Assembly: GCA_964346725.1 (NCBI GenBank)
Contig: CAYFVM010000026.1
Location: forward strand, 1 to 34,497
From: UBA1715 sp964346725
GTDB lineage: Bacteria; Bacteroidota; Bacteroidia; Bacteroidales; UBA1715
Length of the DNA: 34,497 nucleotides
Reading direction: 5' to 3'
Shown here piece after piece: positions 24,359-32,795 of the stretch; the first letter of the stretch is position 1; every line of letters begins with the position of its first letter. The notes beneath the pieces were generated by a model, which was not told where the DNA came from, searched no databases, and was given only the letters and a program-made list of their open reading frames with translations. The position numbers and the translations under genes were made by a program.

Positions 24359-24381
24359 TAGTGAATTTAATAGTTGACACA

Positions 24382-25641
24382 ATGGCAAAAACGCTTCCGT
24401 TCAATAAAGAACAAATCGAAAAAATCATAGAACAATTTCCTACTCCGTTCCATATTTACGACGAAAAAGCAATCTTAGACAATGCTGAAGAACTCAAAAA
24501 AGCATTTGCGTGGAACGAGGGATTTCATGAATATTTCGCAGTGAAAGCGACGCCAAATCCATATCTTATAAAACTGCTTGCACAACGTGGTTTTGGCTGC
24601 GACTGCAGTTCGTACCCAGAATTGTTGATTTCCGAAAAAGTTGGCAACGTGGGCGAAAACATTATGTTTACTTCAAACAATACCGGCGACTACGAATTTC
24701 AGAAAGCACGCGAACTTGGGGGCATCATCAACCTTGACGACGTTTCGCACGTAGAATTTCTTGAAAAATGTGCAGGCTTACCCGAATTAGTTTCGTTCCG
24801 TTACAATCCGGGAAATTTGAAAGAAGGAAACGCCATTATCGGCAACCCAGAAGAAGCAAAATACGGATGCATGGAAAACCAATTGTACAACGGCTACAAA
24901 CTCTTGAAAGAGAAAGGTGTAAAACGTTTTGGCATTCATACTATGGTGGCTTCCAACGAGTTAAACGAAGATTATTTTGCAGAAACTGCACGCATAATTT
25001 TCAACGTAGCAGTAAAAATTCACAAAGAATTAGGAATCCGTTTTGATTTCATCAACCTTGGTGGCGGTTTGGGAATTCGGTATCGTCCTGAGCAAAAGAA
25101 ACTTGACGTTTACAAAATAAGCGAAGGCATTCGCAAAGAATACGAACAAATTCTTGTTCCAAACGGACTTGCTCCAGTAAAGATTTACTTGGAATCGGGA
25201 CGTTTCATCACCGGTCCTTACGGATATTTGGTGACGACGGTTCGCCACATTAAACGCACCTTCCGCGACTACGTAGGCGTTGATGCCAGCATGAACAACT
25301 TGATGCGTCCGGGAATGTACGGAGCGTATCATCACATTACCGTGTTGGGCAAAGAAAACGTACCAAGCGACCATGTGTATGATGTAACGGGTTCGCTCTG
25401 CGAGAACAATGACAAATTTGCCATTCAACGCAATTTACCTGAAATAGGAATAGGTGATATTCTTGCTATTCACGATGCCGGTGCACACGGACACGCAATG
25501 GGATTCAATTACAACGGGAAACTTCGTTCAGCAGAATTGTTGCTTCGTGCCGATGGCAGTGTAAAAGAAATTCGCCGTGCCGAAACAGTGAACGATTATT
25601 TTGCAACGTTGGATTTCGAAGGATTGAAAAGCTTCAAGTAA
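24382..25641 (+). CDS. lysA: Diaminopimelate decarboxylase
   Basis: A 419-residue PLP enzyme of the alanine-racemase-fold group that removes CO2 from meso-diaminopimelate to give lysine. Lys55 in YFAVKATPNP carries the cofactor. The glycine loop NLGGGLG binds its phosphate. LESGRFITGPYG holds an arginine for the substrate, and GSLCENNDKFA contains the cysteine contributed to the partner active site. IYDEKAI at the N-terminus is typical. The ATG at 24382 was selected because the upstream extension (MRIPIFVV...) crosses the -7 box. Related arginine and carboxynorspermidine decarboxylases are possible alternatives, but the convergent asd gene, from the same pathway, supports LysA. Confidence 0.88.
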   Translation: MAKTLPFNKEQIEKIIEQFPTPFHIYDEKAILDNAEELKKAFAWNEGFHEYFAVKATPNPYLIKLLAQRGFGCDCSSYPELLISEKVGNVGENIMFTSNNTGDYEFQKARELGGIINLDDVSHVEFLEKCAGLPELVSFRYNPGNLKEGNAIIGNPEEAKYGCMENQLYNGYKLLKEKGVKRFGIHTMVASNELNEDYFAETARIIFNVAVKIHKELGIRFDFINLGGGLGIRYRPEQKKLDVYKISEGIRKEYEQILVPNGLAPVKIYLESGRFITGPYGYLVTTVRHIKRTFRDYVGVDASMNNLMRPGMYGAYHHITVLGKENVPSDHVYDVTGSLCENNDKFAIQRNLPEIGIGDILAIHDAGAHGHAMGFNYNGKLRSAELLLRADGSVKEIRRAETVNDYFATLDFEGLKSFK

Positions 25642-25662
25642 GGTTTGAAAACGAAATAAAAA

Positions 25663-25694
25663 AACCGCCAAGATGTCGAAACGTCTTGGCGGTT
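25663..25694. terminator. Bidirectional terminator between lysA and asd
   Basis: A 14-base stem, AACCGCCAAGATGT paired with ACGTCTTGGCGGTT, closes a CGAA tetraloop with a single G-T wobble. An A run precedes it on the plus strand (a T run for transcripts of asd), and an AT-rich stretch follows. It lies between two convergent genes and can serve both, most strongly asd. Confidence 0.8.
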
Positions 25695-25715
25695 ACTATT
25701 TATAGGAGATTGAGT

Positions 25716-26726
25716 TTATTTTACAACTCCTTGTTTTATCAAATATTCTCCGATTTGTACTGAGTTAAGTGCGGCACCTTTCTTAATTTGGTCGCCTACC
25801 AACCACAAGGTCAAACCGTTTTCGTTTGCCAAATCCTTACGCACACGACCAACATAAACATCGTCTTTTCCGGCTAGGAACAATGGCATTGGATATGTTT
25901 GTGTTTTTGGATCGTCCATAAGTTGAATGCCTTCGCCCTTAGCAATTGCATTTTGAGCTTCTTCAAGAGAAATTGGTCTTTCAGTTTCAATCCAAACTGC
26001 TTCAGAGTGAGAACGCAATGAAGGAACGCGTACGCACATTGCAGAGCATTGCACATCGCTGTGCATAATTTTGCGTGTTTCGTTAAACATCTTCATTTCC
26101 TCTTTCGTGTATCCGTTGTCGGTAAACGAGTCAATTTGAGGAATTACGTTGTATGCCAACTGATATGCAAATTTGTTTACTGTTGCCGGTTTGCCGTCAA
26201 GCACTTCGCGATATTGTTGTTCCAATTCTGCCATAGCTGCGGCACCTGCGCCACTTGCTGCTTGGTAGCTGGCAACGTGAATACGTTTGATGTGACTCAA
26301 TTGTTCCAATGGTTGCAACACCACTACCATCATAATTGTGGTACAGTTCGGGTTTGCAATAATGCCACGCGGACGATTTAATGCGTCAGAGGCGTTGCAT
26401 TCTGGCACAACCAACGGAACATCAGGATCCATACGGAATGCGCTTGAGTTATCAATCATGATAGCACCGAATTTCGTAATGTCGGCAGCATATTCTTTAG
26501 AAATTCCTGCACCGGCTGATGTGAAAACGATATCAATTCCTTTAAAATCATCGCCGTGTTTTAACAATTGAACGGTGAATTCTTTGCCCTTGAACATGTA
26601 TTTTTTACCTGCACTACGTTCTGAGCCAAATAATACCATTTCATCAAAAGGAAAATTCCTTTCTGCTAAAACTCTTAGGAACTCTTGTCCTACGGCGCCA
26701 CTTGCGCCAACGATTGCAATTTTCAT
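25716..26726 (-). CDS. asd: Aspartate-semialdehyde dehydrogenase
   Basis: A 336-residue enzyme that reduces aspartyl phosphate to aspartate semialdehyde, the branch point to lysine, threonine and methionine. The N-terminal NADP loop is IVGASGAVGQEF. The nucleophile is Cys128 in NPNCTT, and His240 in RVPSLRSHSEAV is the general acid/base. SYQAASGAGAAAM is the conserved active-site helix. The ATG at 26726 gives the canonical MKIAIVGASG start; a 35-codon upstream extension would cross the divergent promoter region. It converges with lysA on a shared hairpin. Its promoter box faces that of the divergent lamin-tail gene. Confidence 0.95.
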   Translation of the reverse strand: MKIAIVGASGAVGQEFLRVLAERNFPFDEMVLFGSERSAGKKYMFKGKEFTVQLLKHGDDFKGIDIVFTSAGAGISKEYAADITKFGAIMIDNSSAFRMDPDVPLVVPECNASDALNRPRGIIANPNCTTIMMVVVLQPLEQLSHIKRIHVASYQAASGAGAAAMAELEQQYREVLDGKPATVNKFAYQLAYNVIPQIDSFTDNGYTKEEMKMFNETRKIMHSDVQCSAMCVRVPSLRSHSEAVWIETERPISLEEAQNAIAKGEGIQLMDDPKTQTYPMPLFLAGKDDVYVGRVRKDLANENGLTLWLVGDQIKKGAALNSVQIGEYLIKQGVVK

Positions 26727-26735
26727 AGATTGTGT

Positions 26736-26743
26736 TATTTTTG
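26736..26743 (+). promoter_or_regulatory. Putative -7 box TATTTTTG of the lamin-tail gene
   Basis: TATTTTTG (exact TAnnTTTG) drives rightwards to the ATG at 26774, about 30 bases away. It lies inside the presumed leader of asd, facing the asd box 15 bases to its right. Confidence 0.48.
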
Positions 26744-26758
26744 TCGTAATTATTGCCG

Positions 26759-26766
26759 CAAATATA
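26759..26766 (-). promoter_or_regulatory. Putative -7 box TATATTTG of asd
   Basis: On the minus strand TATATTTG (exact TAnnTTTG) ends 32 bases before the asd start at 26726. It faces the box of the divergent gene, so the two predicted transcription starts fall in the same short interval. Confidence 0.5.
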
Positions 26767-26773
26767 CCAAAAT

Positions 26774-29122
26774 ATGAAGCATTTTTTCGCTCTCGTTGCT
26801 TTTTTTTGTTATGCAACAAACATTCTATCACAAGTAGTTGAAGATTTTTCTACTGCCAATATTGGCACCACGTATTCGTCAGGAAAATTCGTAGGAAACG
26901 CAGGCAGAGTCTGGACGTACACAAACGCACGAGGAAATCAACAAGTAACGCAAAACGGCAACGCTGCCATGAGTTTCAACAAAGCCGACGACGCCTGCCT
27001 CTCGTCGGACACGATTTCCTACGGCATAACGTCGCTTTCGTTTTTGTACGAGCAAACGCTCTCTACCAACTGCAAAATGCTAGTTGTGATAAACAACATC
27101 TGCGTTGACACAATCACCACCAGCAACGAAAAAGGCATAACTAAATCATATTCTCTCGACACCGTCATCAACGACTCGGTTACCATAACGTTGAAACAAG
27201 CGTCGACAAGTTCGGGGCAAATCACCATTGACGACATCCGAATCACCTACGCACGTATGCCGTTTATCTACACGCAGATTTTACAACAAGAAACTGAGAT
27301 TTTGCTGAAATTTTCAAATAACGTAGCCACCGCATCAGTTAGATCGGTTCCCGATGGAGCAATTGAAACTACAATAATTCAAAAAGATTCGGTTTTCATA
27401 GCAGTCAAGCATAACCTCTGTGGCGAATACACAATAAATGTTTCCGCCATAACCGACCTCAACGGAGAATCGGTGAACGATACAAGTTTTCATTTTGCTT
27501 TTTACACAAAACCAACTACAAACCAAGTCGTTATTTCAGAAATAATGGCCGACCCATCACCTGAAGTTGGGCTGCCGGAATATGAATATGTAGAGATTTA
27601 CAATCGTAGCAATTGCGCCATACAATGTTCTGACTTACAACTGATTGTTGGCAGAAAATCATACTCTTTGCCTGCAAAGATTCTCAACCCACAAGAACAT
27701 ATGTACTTAGTTTCAGAAAAAGCCAGATTGCTATTTTCGGACACGTTGCATTGTGCATTTTTGCAATCATTTCCTTCCATTACAAATAGCGGACAAACGA
27801 TTGCTTTAGAATATAATGCACAAACTATTTCATCTGTTACTTTTAGTGAACAGTGGTATCAAGACAACTTTAAAGCTGATGGAGGCTGGGCACTTGAGAA
27901 AATTGACTTAGAAAACTTATCTGAAAGCATTGATAACTGGCGTGTTGCACAAAATCGTATAGGTGGAACTCCCGGATTTGAGAACTCGGTTGCATCGGAA
28001 AATACTGACGATATTCAGCCACGGATTGAGTCATTGCAAGTTGTTGACGACAACACCATTTTTGTACGTTTTTCCGAAAACATTGATTGCAATTCTTTTG
28101 TTCAAAATTGCAATTTTACAAATGATATACAAATAGATAGCATTGCTTCATTAAACAATTCCTTATCTCAATATATACTATTTACCTCAACACTTTTACA
28201 ATCACATCAAGAATATCGGTTAGTTTTATCGGAAGAATGTGCTGATTTTTCCGGAAATCGGTTTAGTAAAAACGAATACGTTTTTACCAAAACAGACTCT
28301 GTTTTACGGCGAAAATCCATCATAATAAACGAGATTCTTTTTAATCCGGTTTCCAACGAATACGACTTTATTGAATTGTACAACAATTCTGATTCGTATT
28401 TTGACCTTTCACAAGTATATCTTTCTGACAATAAAGATTTTTATCAAGTTATCGAAAGTTTTTGTTCATTTCCTCCGCACTCCTATGCCATAATTTCTCT
28501 TGATGCAGAACTCTACAAACAACGAAGTAACTGTAACGAAAGTCTTTTCATTACCACCACGCTCCCTTCCATGCCCGATGATGCGGGAACAATTCTCGTT
28601 TTCAACCGCTGGAAAGAAGTGATAGATTCGCTTGTGTATAACGCAGTTTGGCATTCGCCGTATCTTACTAATGAAGAAGGTGTTTCGTTGGAACGAATTC
28701 AATTCGATTTGCCTTCCCACCAAGCTTCTTCATGGTTTTCGGCGGCGGCAAATCAAGGCTCTGCTACGCCCGGGTGTGCCAATTCTCAGTCGTACGATTT
28801 GAAAAAAGCCGACTCCTTTCGTCTTGAATCTGACGTAGTAACGCCAAACGGCGATGGCGAAAACGATGAAATGTTGCTTTGGTGCAACGAATCGAGAAGA
28901 GGTACTGTGTGCAATGTGCGTGTATGTTCTACAAACGGGCATCTTGTGGTACAAATCGCCAACAATCTGTTACTTGGCACCAATGATGTAATTCGTTGGA
29001 ACTGCACAAACGTACAAGGAAACCTTGTCCCCGCAGGGATATATCTCATTCAAATTGAGCTCATTACCAATGGCAAAAAATCATTCTCCGAGAAAAAAAC
29101 CTGTACCATTTTACACGAATAA
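26774..29122 (+). CDS. Secreted lamin-tail-domain protein
   Basis: A 782-residue exported protein. The signal peptide is MKHFFALVAFFCYATNILSQ. An N-terminal beta domain (to about residue 160) starts VVEDFSTANIGTTYSSGKF. Two lamin-tail-like domains follow: one opens VVISEIMADPSPEVGLPEYE (near residue 255) and ends WRVAQNRIGGTPGFEN, the second opens IIINEILFNPVSNEYDFIEL (near 515) and ends GSATPGCAN. An Ig-like insert lies between them. The last 95 residues carry VTPNGDGENDEM and a GIYLIQIEL strand, a FlgD-like or type 9 secretion-type C-terminal domain, suggesting export to the cell surface. Function is unknown; proteins of this shape in Bacteroidetes are often adhesins or carry catalytic modules, none of which is evident. 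Confidence 0.85.
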   Translation: MKHFFALVAFFCYATNILSQVVEDFSTANIGTTYSSGKFVGNAGRVWTYTNARGNQQVTQNGNAAMSFNKADDACLSSDTISYGITSLSFLYEQTLSTNCKMLVVINNICVDTITTSNEKGITKSYSLDTVINDSVTITLKQASTSSGQITIDDIRITYARMPFIYTQILQQETEILLKFSNNVATASVRSVPDGAIETTIIQKDSVFIAVKHNLCGEYTINVSAITDLNGESVNDTSFHFAFYTKPTTNQVVISEIMADPSPEVGLPEYEYVEIYNRSNCAIQCSDLQLIVGRKSYSLPAKILNPQEHMYLVSEKARLLFSDTLHCAFLQSFPSITNSGQTIALEYNAQTISSVTFSEQWYQDNFKADGGWALEKIDLENLSESIDNWRVAQNRIGGTPGFENSVASENTDDIQPRIESLQVVDDNTIFVRFSENIDCNSFVQNCNFTNDIQIDSIASLNNSLSQYILFTSTLLQSHQEYRLVLSEECADFSGNRFSKNEYVFTKTDSVLRRKSIIINEILFNPVSNEYDFIELYNNSDSYFDLSQVYLSDNKDFYQVIESFCSFPPHSYAIISLDAELYKQRSNCNESLFITTTLPSMPDDAGTILVFNRWKEVIDSLVYNAVWHSPYLTNEEGVSLERIQFDLPSHQASSWFSAAANQGSATPGCANSQSYDLKKADSFRLESDVVTPNGDGENDEMLLWCNESRRGTVCNVRVCSTNGHLVVQIANNLLLGTNDVIRWNCTNVQGNLVPAGIYLIQIELITNGKKSFSEKKTCTILHE

Positions 29123-29139
29123 ATATTCAGAATCTCTCC

Positions 29140-29147
29140 TATCTTTG
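29140..29147 (+). promoter_or_regulatory. Putative -7 box TATCTTTG directly before the ATP-grasp-like gene
   Basis: TATCTTTG (exact TAnnTTTG) ends 7 bases before the ATG at 29155, so transcription would begin at or just before the start codon. It sits 17 bases after the stop of the lamin-tail gene. Confidence 0.45.
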
Positions 29148-29154
29148 TCATCAT

Positions 29155-30312
29155 ATGAATATGCATATTTTCAACCCAGAACACGATTTGGCAATGGCCT
29201 CGGATTTCGACAATTTCGATGCTCCTTTGTCCGCGAAAGAGTTTGCCCACGATTTGGCATATCTGCCCATTTGGTACGCGCAAGCGCAGGACTCTATTTT
29301 CGTGAAAGAGCAAGACAAAGGATGGATGGCCGGCATTTGCAAAAAGTTCCCTAAACTTTCTGCGCTCAACATTTCAAATGGGTTTAAGCCGACAGATGCG
29401 CCGGCACCATGGGGCTGGGACAAAACCATACGCCGCACGTTTGAAAAGAACGGCATCGTGAATCTTCCCACCACGGATGACATGGAGTGGATTCGGCGAT
29501 TGTCACATCGGGAACTTTCCATTGAAGCTATGAAACACCTTGCTTCATTGTCATGTGAAATACCATTAGCAAAACCCGCTATTTTATTACAAGACTCTGA
29601 AATAGAAGGATACATACAGGCAGTTCCTTATGCCATTTTCAAAGCGCCATGGTCGGGAAGCGGCAAAGGTATTTGTAGAAGTTTGGGATGGTTGTCGGAG
29701 AACTTGCTCAACAGAGTAAAAAACATGGCAAGAAAACAAGGCTCAGTTCTTGGTGAACCGCTTTACCATGTGGTTCAAAATTTTGCCATGGAATTTCTGT
29801 GTAAAAACGGAACAAGCTCTTTTGTAGGGTATTCGTGGTTTTCCACATCAGAGAACGGCGCATATTTGGGGAATTTGTTAGCCACAAATGAACACATACA
29901 AAGAAATCTCAATCAATGGATTACAACCACTGACTTAAACAAAATACAAGAATCATTATTGCAATTTATTGACAAACAAGTAGCTCCACACTATTCAGGA
30001 TATTTGGGAGTTGATATGTTTATCTACGAAACCGAGCAAGGATTTGCTGTACACCCCTGCGTTGAAATCAATGTGAGAATGACAATGGGATTGGTTGCCC
30101 GACTTTTTTACGACACGTTTGTAGAAGAAGGCAAAGTTGGATCGTATTCTGTTGATTACTACAAAAATAGTAACGATTTATTCAACAAAGACAAAGAGCG
30201 AACAAGAGTTAATCCATTGGTAATCAACAATGAGAGAATACAAAAGGGGTACCTTTCGCTTACTCCAATTTCAAAAAATACACGGTATCAGGCTCGAGTA
30301 GAGATTACATAA
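29155..30312 (+). CDS. ATP-grasp-like protein of unknown substrate
   Basis: A 385-residue cytoplasmic protein starting MNMHIFNPEHDLAMAS; a second ATG two codons on is an alternative start. Three features in the expected order suggest an ATP-grasp enzyme. Residues 162-173 read FKAPWSGSGKGI, a lysine followed by a glycine-rich loop. Residues 207-217 read VQNFAMEFLCK, with an acidic residue in the position that holds adenosine. Residues 287-312 contain DMFIY, then HPCVEINVRMTMG, with the Glu-x-Asn-x-Arg metal and phosphate site. Such enzymes join a carboxylate to an amine, thiol or hydroxyl using ATP. I recall hypothetical Bacteroidetes proteins with the same NPEHDLA start but no assigned reaction. 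Its 3' end overlaps the convergent OB-fold gene by eight bases. Confidence 0.75.
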   Translation: MNMHIFNPEHDLAMASDFDNFDAPLSAKEFAHDLAYLPIWYAQAQDSIFVKEQDKGWMAGICKKFPKLSALNISNGFKPTDAPAPWGWDKTIRRTFEKNGIVNLPTTDDMEWIRRLSHRELSIEAMKHLASLSCEIPLAKPAILLQDSEIEGYIQAVPYAIFKAPWSGSGKGICRSLGWLSENLLNRVKNMARKQGSVLGEPLYHVVQNFAMEFLCKNGTSSFVGYSWFSTSENGAYLGNLLATNEHIQRNLNQWITTTDLNKIQESLLQFIDKQVAPHYSGYLGVDMFIYETEQGFAVHPCVEINVRMTMGLVARLFYDTFVEEGKVGSYSVDYYKNSNDLFNKDKERTRVNPLVINNERIQKGYLSLTPISKNTRYQARVEIT

Positions 30313-30694
30313 TCTCAACATTTTCCTCATCATCACCCACAATTATTCCCTCCACGTTAATCTCCACCTTTGAGTCGGTATTGGCTTCGCTATTAACTTC
30401 ACCGCGAATCTCCACCCTTGCTCCCATAGTAGGGTTGAAGGTATCAAGAATATCTTGATCAATTTCTAATACAATTTGCCCGGTTTCGTCTTCAAACCAA
30501 AACCGTTTTTTAGAAATTTGAGAAGCTATCGAACCATTGAGCACTACATATACATTATGTCGATCAAGCGTTGTCGCATTATCTATCACATCTGCAACGG
30601 TTGATTTTTTCACGTCTTTTGTATCTGAAAAGACAAAGAGTGCAACAATTGCAATAACTGTCACTCCTGTAATAAGCATAAATAACTTCTTCAT
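30305..30694 (-). CDS. Exported OB-fold protein (BOF/YgiW-like)
   Basis: A 129-residue protein with an N-terminal hydrophobic anchor or signal segment (LFMLITGVTVIAIVALFVF, residues 4-22) that has no clear cleavage site. The remaining 100 residues form one small beta domain. It contains VYVVLNGSIASQI, the FEDETGQIVLEID strand-turn-strand, and ARVEIRGEVNSE, matching the bacterial OB-fold family of periplasmic stress proteins such as YgiW. Those proteins lack enzymatic sites and are thought to bind ligands or cations. The call is by pattern only. Its stop overlaps the end of the convergent ATP-grasp-like gene, which leaves no room for a terminator between them. A TACCTTTG box lies upstream. Confidence 0.72.
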   Translation of the reverse strand: MKKLFMLITGVTVIAIVALFVFSDTKDVKKSTVADVIDNATTLDRHNVYVVLNGSIASQISKKRFWFEDETGQIVLEIDQDILDTFNPTMGARVEIRGEVNSEANTDSKVEINVEGIIVGDDEENVEIM

Positions 30695-30724
30695 TTTCCT
30701 TAATTAAAAAAGCATTACATCATA

Positions 30725-30732
30725 CAAAGGTA
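30725..30732 (-). promoter_or_regulatory. Putative -7 box TACCTTTG of the OB-fold gene
   Basis: On the minus strand TACCTTTG matches TAnnTTTG exactly and ends 30 bases before the ATG at 30694. The divergent pyrF start is 116 bases away. Confidence 0.5.
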
Positions 30733-30813
30733 AAGAAATTAAGTTAAACTATTTTGCAAAACTTTTTTTATTCTCAAAAGCAAGAAAAGTTTCTGTATAT
30801 CACATGGAATCTC

Positions 30814-30821
30814 TATATTTA
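30814..30821 (+). promoter_or_regulatory. Possible -7 box TATATTTA of the pyrF operon
   Basis: TATATTTA differs from TAnnTTTG only at the last base and ends 27 bases before the pyrF ATG at 30849. No better match is present on this strand between the OB-fold gene and pyrF. Confidence 0.33.
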
Positions 30822-30848
30822 CCCACTGAGAATCAAATTTATAACGTA

Positions 30849-31673
30849 ATGAATAAGAGTGAGTTAATTTCAGAGATTAAGAAAAAACAAAGTTTTCTCT
30901 GTGTAGGATTAGATACCGATATCAAAAAAATTCCGGCACATTTACAGTCAGCTGACGACCCTATTTTTGCTTTCAACAAAGCAATTGTTGACACGACAGC
31001 CGAATACACCGTTGCGTACAAGCCAAATATTGCGTTCTACGAATGCTACGGCATAGCAGGCTGGAAAAGCCTTGAAAAAACCGTGAACTACATTACGGCC
31101 AAATACCCTGAAATTTTCTTGATTGCCGATGCAAAACGCGGTGATATTGGCAACACCTCAAAAATGTATGCACAAGCGTTTTTTGAAAATCTTCCGTTTG
31201 ATGCCGTTACCATCGCGCCATACATGGGCGAAGATTCTGTTTCGCCATTTTTGACGTACCCAGACAAATGGGCAATTTTGCTCGCGCTTACGTCAAACAA
31301 AGGAGCATTCGATTTTCAATTTTTGGAAAACGAAGGAAAGAGTTTGTACGAACATGTGCTTGCCACTTCTCAAAAATGGGGCAACGACGAAAATATGATG
31401 TACGTTGTAGGCGCCACTAAGGCTGAAATGCTTGGCAACGTGCGTGCTATTGCGCCAAATCATTTCTTGCTCGTGCCGGGCGTTGGTGCTCAAGGCGGAA
31501 GTTTGGAAGCCGTTGCACATTATGGCATGAACAAAGATTGCGGATTGCTTGTAAACTCATCACGAGGAATTATTTTTGCTGATGCGACAGAAAATTTTGC
31601 CAACGTTGCCGGAGAAAAAGCACGCGAACTCCAACAAGAAATGGCCGAATTAATGAAAATGTACATGAAATAA
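30849..31673 (+). CDS. pyrF: Orotidine-5'-phosphate decarboxylase (subfamily 2)
   Basis: A 274-residue enzyme, longer than the E. coli-type PyrF (about 245), as expected for subfamily 2. It makes UMP from OMP. The catalytic block is IADAKRGDIGNTS, with the Asp-Lys-x-x-Asp arrangement. FLCVGLDTDIKKIP at the N-terminus, YKPNIAFYECYG, TIAPYMGEDSVSPF and LLVPGVGAQGG are the other family blocks. The ATG at 30849 gives the usual MNKSEL start; an ATG 15 codons upstream lies before the candidate -7 box. The stop overlaps the next start (TAATG), so pyrF is coupled to a transporter gene with no obvious pathway link. Confidence 0.95.
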   Translation: MNKSELISEIKKKQSFLCVGLDTDIKKIPAHLQSADDPIFAFNKAIVDTTAEYTVAYKPNIAFYECYGIAGWKSLEKTVNYITAKYPEIFLIADAKRGDIGNTSKMYAQAFFENLPFDAVTIAPYMGEDSVSPFLTYPDKWAILLALTSNKGAFDFQFLENEGKSLYEHVLATSQKWGNDENMMYVVGATKAEMLGNVRAIAPNHFLLVPGVGAQGGSLEAVAHYGMNKDCGLLVNSSRGIIFADATENFANVAGEKARELQQEMAELMKMYMK

Positions 31674-32794
31674 TGATACAAAAGGTTGCACTCTACTGCA
31701 TCTCGCTCCTACTTTTGTTGGCTTGTAGCAATACAAAACAAAAAACTGCGGACCTCAAAACCGGGGGAAACATTTTTAAGTACGCCAAAAACATATACTC
31801 TCGCCCGGGAAGTGACTCTGTAACAGTCTACTTCTCGTGGGACGGGCAACGCGACAGCATTACCTATCATTTGTTCACCAACGATTCGTTAGCACAAACA
31901 GCAACCGACATTCACATTCCTGCCCTGAACATTGCCGCACTTTCTACCACCGACATTGCCATGATTTCGGAATTGGGAGAAATTGGCACAATTAGCGGCG
32001 TGTGCGACCCGTTTCGCATAACAAACCAACAGATAAAACAACGAGTAACGGACGGGAAAATCCAGAACGTAGGCACCAGCATGGAAGCCAACATGGAATC
32101 GTTGCTGGCACTCAATCCCGACCTCATCATTAGTTCTGCATTTAGCAAATCGGACTTTCAAAAGTTTACGACCTTGCAAGCTGCCAAAATGATTCCTGTG
32201 GTGTACACCATGAGTTGGCAAGAAACTTCGCCCTTGGCACGCGTGGAGTGGATTAAATTCATAGGAATGTTACTCAACCAATACGACAAAGCAGACAGCA
32301 CGTTTTCTCAGATTGAACGCCAATATCTTTCGTACAAAAAAATCGCCTCAAGCGTAACACACCGCCCTAAGGTTCTTGCCGGATCGGGAACAAACGACAT
32401 TTGGTACATGCCCGGCGGAAAAAGTTACATTGCTACATTTATTGCCGATGCCGGTGGCGATTTTATTGGGAAAGACGACAATTCTACCGGAAGTGTTGTT
32501 CTCAATTTTGAACAAGTGCTTCAAAAATCGGCAGACGCAGACCTGTGGATTGGATGCGATGAAAAAACCTATGCCGACTTAGATGCGCTCAACAAAAACT
32601 ACCGACTGCTACACGTGTATCAGAAAAAAGCGATTTACAACCGCACCAAGCGCACCAATGCCGATGGCGGAAATGATTATTGGGAATATGGTTACATTCG
32701 TCCGGACTTGGTGCTCGCCGACTACCTGCGCACGATTCATCCCGAACTGCTTCCCGAATATGAAACAACCTTTTTTGAAAAACTACAAGAATAA
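31673..32794 (+). CDS. ABC transporter substrate-binding lipoprotein (siderophore/cobalamin type)
   Basis: A 373-residue class III binding protein. A lipoprotein signal, LLLLLACSN, places the lipidated residue at Cys18. The N-terminal lobe includes VCDPFRITNQQI and VGTSMEANMESLLALNPDLII, the typical FepB/BtuF segment in which the substrate-binding lobe and connecting helix begin. The C-terminal lobe contains FIADAGGDFIGKDDN and LWIGCDEKTYADL. It would deliver an iron-siderophore, haem or cobalamin complex to the permease encoded next. The ligand cannot be told from the sequence. The start overlaps the pyrF stop, and the permease begins one base after its own stop. Confidence 0.88.
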   Translation: MIQKVALYCISLLLLLACSNTKQKTADLKTGGNIFKYAKNIYSRPGSDSVTVYFSWDGQRDSITYHLFTNDSLAQTATDIHIPALNIAALSTTDIAMISELGEIGTISGVCDPFRITNQQIKQRVTDGKIQNVGTSMEANMESLLALNPDLIISSAFSKSDFQKFTTLQAAKMIPVVYTMSWQETSPLARVEWIKFIGMLLNQYDKADSTFSQIERQYLSYKKIASSVTHRPKVLAGSGTNDIWYMPGGKSYIATFIADAGGDFIGKDDNSTGSVVLNFEQVLQKSADADLWIGCDEKTYADLDALNKNYRLLHVYQKKAIYNRTKRTNADGGNDYWEYGYIRPDLVLADYLRTIHPELLPEYETTFFEKLQE

Positions 32795-32795
32795 C

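Noticed and set aside
24195..24381. Lysine riboswitch before lysA
   Set aside because: No long conserved stem architecture is seen in the AT-rich leader.
23935..24381. CRISPR array in the palindrome-rich region
   Set aside because: The repeats are short, unlike each other and irregularly spaced; no cas genes are present.
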